Assembly: GCA_036524675.1 (NCBI GenBank) | Contig: DATDBU010000042.1 | Coordinates: forward strand, 1-26,490 | Length of the DNA stretch: 26,490 nt | From: DATDAW01 sp036524675 | GTDB lineage: Bacteria; Verrucomicrobiota; Verrucomicrobiia; Chthoniobacterales; DASVRZ01 | Direction of reading: 5' to 3' | In this document: positions 22,554 through 26,490 of the stretch, piece after piece | How the letters are laid out: every line of letters starts with the position of its first letter | How positions within the stretch are numbered: the first letter of the stretch is position 1 | Translations under genes and position numbers: made by a program | Notes under the pieces: generated by a model | The model's input: the letters and a program-made list of their open reading frames with translations, nothing else | Databases searched by the model: none | Told to the model about the DNA's origin: nothing

Positions 22554-23410
22554 ACGAGAAAAAACAGGATGATCAGGACCAGCACGGACCCGATGCCAAA
22601 TTCCAGTTCTGAACCGAACCACGGCATCGCGTCGATTTTTCGGTCGGGTTTCGCGAGTTTCGTAAAGCTGAATTTGGCCAGCACGATGCCGGCATGCAGA
22701 CCCATGCCAAGTGCCAGGGCGCGAGTCTGTTGCGCCGCATAGCCAAATGTCCAGCCAAGCACGAACAACGACGTGAAACCGGCCAGAACCAGCTCCGGAT
22801 GGGAGAACCGATCAAAAACGTACGGAATGAAATGGAACCCTGAAAGCCACGTTACTTGCGCGTCGTGGATCATGACTTCCCTGGGCTTTAGGAAGTGGAC
22901 AATGGCATAGATGGCCGACACGACGGCGAGTGAGACCCATCGATTTGCCGTGCGCGAAATCAGGCCCAGCAGGGCTCCATTGAAGAAAAATTGCTCGATC
23001 ACGGGAACAACCGCCGCCGTGACAAAAACGGACGTCAGACGATGCCACGGGAGCGGGTTTTTCCAATCCCAAATGCCCGAAGCGGTTAACCCAGCCGCCA
23101 GGGCTGCCATTACCGCAAACGCCAATCCGAAGCCGGTCAACCAATGCCTCAGCCCTTCCGGATCGCGGCGCAACCCGAGGGCCTGCCAGCCGGGGATACG
23201 CATCCAGCGGATCATTGGCCATAGCAAAACCAGTGCGGCGATGAGAACGGAACGGTTAAAATATCGCTGGAACTCGCTTGTATCCAACACCTTGAGGGAT
23301 GGAACTCGTGCTCCGAGCCATTGTCCCGCCCAAAAAAGGAATGGGGCTAAGAGCGCGCCCAACACAATGAGCGCCACGAAATAAACGAGAATTTTGAAGC
23401 TTTCTTTCAA
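22517..23410 (-). CDS. CPBP-family membrane protein, possible degenerate protease
   Basis: The 297-residue polytopic membrane protein is of the CPBP (CAAX protease and bacteriocin-processing) type, with about seven to eight hydrophobic helices. The family's first motif EExxxR appears here as EQFFFN (E139, Q140, N144). Motif two FxxxH appears as YAIVH (H172), and a later conserved His lies in GMGLHAG (H239). The first glutamate and both histidines remain, but the second glutamate and the arginine are replaced, so activity may be altered or lost. In the related Rce1 structure the first Glu and the His residues are the catalytic ones. Bacterial members are linked to immunity, transport or membrane quality control, and the substrate is unknown. 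It is the first gene of the minus-strand run and overlaps comF by 37 bp. Confidence 0.8.
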   Translation of the reverse strand: MKESFKILVYFVALIVLGALLAPFLFWAGQWLGARVPSLKVLDTSEFQRYFNRSVLIAALVLLWPMIRWMRIPGWQALGLRRDPEGLRHWLTGFGLAFAVMAALAAGLTASGIWDWKNPLPWHRLTSVFVTAAVVPVIEQFFFNGALLGLISRTANRWVSLAVVSAIYAIVHFLKPREVMIHDAQVTWLSGFHFIPYVFDRFSHPELVLAGFTSLFVLGWTFGYAAQQTRALALGMGLHAGIVLAKFSFTKLAKPDRKIDAMPWFGSELEFGIGSVLVLIILFFLVWSVLRSKSRAF

Positions 23411-23489
23411 GTTGGAGGCGGTTTACGACTGTCGCGGGATCGCTCATTTAGTTTTGGAACACTCTTGCCGCAAACGATAAAAATCGGCG

Positions 23490-23747
23490 ATGCACAACGA
23501 ACACGGCTGGAAAGAGACCACCGAAGACGGCGAAAAGCGCGAAGTCCGCGCCGTGAAATTCGCCGGACAATGGCGTATCCAGGCGAAACTTAAGGGCGAA
23601 GACCAGTGGACATATTACGATCCACCTCTTCTTTCAGACCTCGAGACGCTCCACGATGTCCTCTTTCGCAAGGCCCAGCGCCGGCGCGCCACTGAGGAGG
23701 ACGTCGCGACGCTTGAAAAACTAATCCGCGACCGAAAAGGGGAGTAG
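23490..23747 (+). CDS. small uncharacterised protein
   Basis: The 85-residue highly charged protein has no signal or membrane segment. Residues 1-45 look like a small beta-sheet (RAVKFAGQWRIQAKLKGEDQWTYYD). Residues 48-83 form a helical end with alternating charge (LETLHDVLFRKAQRRRATEEDVATLEKLIRD). I do not recognise a named family, but codon use, a proper ATG, a clean stop and a following terminator-like hairpin support a real gene. It is transcribed away from the CPBP gene, with a 79-bp divergent gap. Confidence 0.65.
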   Translation: MHNEHGWKETTEDGEKREVRAVKFAGQWRIQAKLKGEDQWTYYDPPLLSDLETLHDVLFRKAQRRRATEEDVATLEKLIRDRKGE

Positions 23748-23775
23748 GCGTAATGCGGTTACCTTAATTTTTTTT
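23746..23775 (+). terminator. candidate intrinsic terminator
   Basis: Starting inside the stop codon of the small gene, AGGCGTAA pairs with TTACCTT (one bulged C, one G-U pair), with a 5-base loop. A run of eight T residues at 23768-23775 follows. The stem is weak but the T-run is the longest near any gene end in this window. Confidence 0.4.
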
Positions 23776-23879
23776 CACGCAGTCGCTCCGCCGTCCTCCC
23801 CCTCGAATCCGAAACCGAAAACGCCGCCTTTTTGACACACCTGCCTCAAGCGGCTACTTTCGTCGCCTTTCGCCAATTC

Positions 23880-24731
23880 ATGAGACACAAACGCAAGCCC
23901 CTGATTATACTGACTTTGCTGGCCGCTTTAACGGCAACAGCATTGGCCGGAAGAGGGGATACGTCGCGCGATTATACGACTTTGCTCCGCAGAAAGGTTC
24001 TCACCAAAGTAGATGCCCTTGAACCAGCTATGCGGCCTACCCCGGTGATGTTTCAAGAAAAAAAGTTGGGGCGTTATCCCTGGAAGTTCGGAATTGTCAC
24101 AACGGTTTTCTGGATCGGCGAAACTCCCACAGCCAACAACCCGACGCCGAATCACAAGAGCAGTTGGGACAAGCAGTGGGCTCGCAACTACGGTGGTTTC
24201 GATAACCCAAATCCGCGCTATCGGCGTGGTTTTCTCCCGGCTAGATTCATTCCGCGCCAGAATCCGTTTTACGTTGCGTTGCCCTACAACGATATCACGC
24301 GTAACGGAACGAAGCCGGAGGCTTACCGAGTCATCCCATGGTTCTGGCAGACGTTCGAGCGTCCCGGACGGACGGTCCTCAAGAGCCGCTGGCTGGCCAT
24401 TCGTAAAGGCAACCGTGTCGCCTACGCGCAATGGGAGGATTGCGGGCCATTCCGAACGGATCATTGGCAATATGTTTTTGGCAACGAACGCCCCCGGCGT
24501 AACCTGAACCGGGGCGCCGGTCTCGATGTATCGCCGGCTGTGCGCGACTATTTGGGGATGTCCGGTACGGACGTAACTGACTGGAAGTTTGTGGAGTTCA
24601 ACGAAGTCCCTGTTGGTCCGTGGTCGATGTATGGCGAAAACAACACCTTCGTGCAAAATCGCCGCAAGCGCGCCGAGGCTCTCGTCAATATCGGGGACGT
24701 TTTTAATTCCCGACCTGTCTTGAAGGAATAG
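23880..24731 (+). CDS. secreted RlpA-like double-psi beta-barrel protein
   Basis: The 283-residue protein has a basic N-terminus and a signal sequence (hydrophobic 8-22, likely cleavage near ALA-GR at 23/24). The C-terminal region about 150-245 resembles the double-psi beta-barrel of RlpA and expansins. A strand VAYAQWED leads into CGPF (C188-F191), then GLDVSPAVRDYLGM (215-227) and a final strand DWKFVEF. This parallels the RlpA pattern D-x-GPF, then DLS-x-AA-x-x-LGM. In RlpA and MltA the aspartate in the D-L/V-S segment is catalytic, here D216. Expected location is the periplasm or outer membrane, acting on or binding peptidoglycan. The function is inferred from pattern, not from close similarity. 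TTG 23832 is an alternative start that would add 16 residues. Confidence 0.6.
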   Translation: MRHKRKPLIILTLLAALTATALAGRGDTSRDYTTLLRRKVLTKVDALEPAMRPTPVMFQEKKLGRYPWKFGIVTTVFWIGETPTANNPTPNHKSSWDKQWARNYGGFDNPNPRYRRGFLPARFIPRQNPFYVALPYNDITRNGTKPEAYRVIPWFWQTFERPGRTVLKSRWLAIRKGNRVAYAQWEDCGPFRTDHWQYVFGNERPRRNLNRGAGLDVSPAVRDYLGMSGTDVTDWKFVEFNEVPVGPWSMYGENNTFVQNRRKRAEALVNIGDVFNSRPVLKE

Positions 24732-24752
24732 AACGGGCACTACCGAGCGTAT

Positions 24753-25760
24753 TCAAACTGCCGTGTTGGCGGCATCGATGCCTGCGAGCATTCTATCTCG
24801 GAGAACGGTAGGCACGTCAGCGGCAAGCCAGCCGTTTTTGGCGACGATGGCGAGGTTGGCCCGGGAAAAACCGCCTTCCGTCCCAAGAGCCATGTATTCG
24901 TCGATGAGCGTATTCGCGAAAACCAGCGGGTCGTCGGTGCTCACTGTGCATCGCACGCCTGCCGCCATTAAATCCCGCAACGGATGCGCCGCCAGTGAAG
25001 GAGTAACCCGCAACTTCACATTGCTGATCGGGCACACATCGAATATCACGCCGCGCTCCGCTGCAAGTGCCACAACCGCAGGGTCTTCCATGGCACGAAC
25101 GCCATGCTGCACTCGCATTGCGCCGAGATGCTCGATGGCCTCGCGTACCCGTGCCGATCCGTCGAATTCGCCGGCATGACACTTCGTTACCTTCCCCGCC
25201 GCGCGTAGACGGTGCCAGACCGGCGCGGTCCACGCCTGGGTCGGCGCCTGTTCGAATCCGTGCAGATCGACGCCAGCCAGATCCTCCCAGTTTTCCAGAT
25301 CGTCGATCACTGCCGCCATCGGACCTTGATAATCCGAACGTGTCATTCCGGCGAAAATCCGCACTTCGAGATCGTTGGGAACCGCAGCTCGGATCGCCGC
25401 AAGGATTTCCGTGCCTGGCACGCCGATGAAACCGCTTACCGGAAGGTGAAAACTGGTTTCTACATACCGCACATTCTGCGACACATGCCGCGCGAAAATT
25501 GCCTGAGCCGCTTCGTAATAGCGCTCCGCAGAAACAAACCAGGGCAGCGCATGTGCAAGCAAGACTTCTTCAAACTTTAGGAATGTCGGAAACCGGAAGT
25601 CGGCCGCGTGAAAAAATGGGTCCACGGGATAGGCGTCCGGTTTCCATGCGACGAGCATTTCGTAGGGGAGTGCGCCTTCCAAGTGCAAGTGGGTTTCCGT
25701 TTTTGGCAGGGCCTGGACAAACTCTCTGAGTGCTGGTTCGACCTGTGTTGAAATGTTCAT
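24753..25760 (-). CDS. adenosine-deaminase-family enzyme
   Basis: This 335-residue TIM-barrel metal-dependent deaminase has the family signature ETHLHLEGAL (H24, H26), the catalytic KCHAGE (H195, E198), QHGVRAMED (H219), CPISNVKL and STDDPLVF (D276, D277). All zinc ligands and catalytic residues of the adenosine deaminase superfamily are present. The substrate could be adenosine, adenine, or 6-amino-6-deoxyfutalosine of the alternative menaquinone route. The motifs do not decide between these, so no symbol is assigned. It is convergent with the RlpA-like gene (21-bp gap). On its upstream side the minus strand reads TTGACA at 25800-25795, a possible -35 element, but no convincing -10 follows. 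Confidence 0.88.
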   Translation of the reverse strand: MNISTQVEPALREFVQALPKTETHLHLEGALPYEMLVAWKPDAYPVDPFFHAADFRFPTFLKFEEVLLAHALPWFVSAERYYEAAQAIFARHVSQNVRYVETSFHLPVSGFIGVPGTEILAAIRAAVPNDLEVRIFAGMTRSDYQGPMAAVIDDLENWEDLAGVDLHGFEQAPTQAWTAPVWHRLRAAGKVTKCHAGEFDGSARVREAIEHLGAMRVQHGVRAMEDPAVVALAAERGVIFDVCPISNVKLRVTPSLAAHPLRDLMAAGVRCTVSTDDPLVFANTLIDEYMALGTEGGFSRANLAIVAKNGWLAADVPTVLRDRMLAGIDAANTAV

Positions 25761-26340
25761 TGAGCACGTCCAATCCGCATCGCTGGTTGCACCGTGTCAA
25801 TTCTGAAATTGTTGAACGAATCGCCGTGGAGATCGTTCGTCGCCCATGCGGTGCCGGTCGGATTCCCATGTCCCTGTCTCCTTGGGCAGGGTTTGAAAAC
25901 AGGTGGACGCATACCGAGGTCGATGACCCCGGTACAGAAGGACGCTGTAGCCGGCATCTGTGAGGCCTGCCCTCGCAGGTTTACCGGCCTGAGTTTCCAA
26001 GCACCGCCTGGTGTCCTGACAGCGAACTTTTTTTATAAATCACAACCTGAAAAGTCACCTCCGGGGAAGGGGCGGGTACCTCTATTCGGACATGGCAGAT
26101 TTATATTAAGGATTCGTCGGACAGACACTAGTGCTCTGTCATGTTTGGAATGGCGGATGGCGAAGACATCCAAGCTGCAGCAGCCGGGGGTAAGCGAGGA
26201 ACGAGCGCACCCCGGAATCCATGTCATAACGAATCGATCCCGAAGGGATCGTATCTGTTTAGCCTCGAGGCGAAGTTTTGCAAAAGGGGCAAAAAAGGCT
26301 GGTACTAGCATTTATTGTGGTACATAAAGCCTGGCGATGA
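25761..26340. repeat. gene-poor region with several inverted repeats
   Basis: No convincing gene lies here. I see a series of separate hairpins. One has 8-bp arms with one bulge at 25814-25838. Another is a 7-bp stem at 25872-25891 (CCCTGTC/GGCAGGG, one G-U), and a third is CCTGC/GCAGG at 25966-25979. A GC-rich hairpin with arms CCGGGGGT/ACCCCGG spans 26184-26215, and CGATCCC/GGGATCG with a GAA loop spans 26235-26251. Closely spaced palindromes between an ordinary gene and a mobile-element-like frame suggest extragenic repeats or mobile-element edges. Whether they recur elsewhere in the genome cannot be seen from one window. Confidence 0.5.
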
Positions 26341-26490
26341 CGCCGCTCCAGCCGGGAAACTCTTGAAGCGCTCCAGAGAGAAGCTCCTGGAGCGTTGGTC
26401 AATCTGGTGCTGACGATGCAGGAGGAGATGGTGCGGATGCGAGCGGACATTGGGCGGCTACAGGAGCGGATCGCGCAGCTGGAAGGCGAG
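26341..26490 (+). mobile_element. start of an IS66-like transposase gene, cut by window end
   Basis: A frame open from 26341 to the window edge encodes TLEALQREAPGALVNLVLTM followed by a coiled coil (EEMVRMRADIGRLQERIAQL). This is the pattern of the N-terminus of IS66-family TnpC, an LVxLVLxLQ segment followed by a leucine-zipper-like helix. The stop at 26338-26340 bounds it upstream. No ATG precedes the conserved part (TTG 26395 or ATG 26416 would be internal), so the 5' end may be truncated or use an unusual start. The DDE domain would lie beyond the window, so the family call is tentative. Confidence 0.5.

Noticed and set aside
25794..26327. 177-residue open frame on the plus strand
   Set aside because: It starts without a ribosome site, runs through several hairpins, has biased Arg/Pro/Ser content and shows no motif, so I treat the region as non-coding.
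1..26490. tRNA, rRNA or CRISPR array
   Set aside because: No cloverleaf with conserved T-loop, no rRNA stretches and no regularly spaced direct repeats were seen in either strand.

Overview
The window looks like a chromosomal segment of a Gram-negative, probably free-living bacterium. I would place it in Verrucomicrobiota (Chthoniobacterales/Spartobacteria-like) with moderate confidence. That placement rests on protein character, on roughly 55-58% G+C in sampled lines, and on an outer-membrane beta-barrel gene. No rRNA, tRNA or CRISPR array is visible, so the placement is an inference.

Layout. (1) 1-292: no confident gene. (2) 293-4738: a tightly coupled plus-strand cassette of five genes. 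It encodes a YcaC-like cysteine hydrolase, an antibiotic-biosynthesis-monooxygenase-domain membrane protein, a YtcJ-like amidohydrolase with a His/Cys-rich tail, a DoxX-family membrane protein and a chloroperoxidase-type alpha/beta hydrolase. It looks like an accessory detoxification or catabolic unit. (3) 4858-6330: an alginate-export-type porin. (4) 6471-7469: a membrane-anchored alpha/beta-hydrolase-fold protein whose catalytic residues appear lost. (5) 7480-8502, minus: rlmN. (6) 8697-13843: a sugar locus with a DhnA/LsrF-type class I aldolase, a Gfo/Idh/MocA oxidoreductase, an AT-rich hexapeptide acyltransferase that looks inserted, a D-lyxose-isomerase-family cupin, a PfkB kinase and a DeoR-family regulator. 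A perfect 10-bp inverted repeat overlaps a promoter-like sequence just ahead of the aldolase. (7) Housekeeping: dus (13864-14886), purK (minus), a small secreted protein, ffh and rpsP, ending in a strong intrinsic terminator at 18374-18416. (8) 23410 down to 18513, minus: a six-gene run of CPBP protease-like protein, comF, accD, folC, glutaredoxin and an unknown membrane protein. (9) 23490-24731: a small conserved-looking protein and a secreted RlpA-like double-psi beta-barrel protein. (10) 24753-25760, minus: an adenosine-deaminase-family enzyme. (11) 25761-26490: gene-poor DNA full of inverted repeats, ending in the beginning of an IS66-like transposase frame that runs off the window.

How the genes work together. 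The most coherent candidate system is the sugar locus. Isomerase (aldose to ketose), PfkB kinase (ketose to ketose phosphate) and class I aldolase (cleavage to C3 plus an aldehyde), under a DeoR regulator with a candidate operator, repeat the logic of known isomerise-phosphorylate-cleave pathways (fucose, rhamnose, tagatose and the E. coli yih sulfoquinovose operon), but with a different enzyme set. The substrate cannot be read from sequence. The rest is mainly translation, protein targeting, purine, folate and fatty-acid housekeeping.
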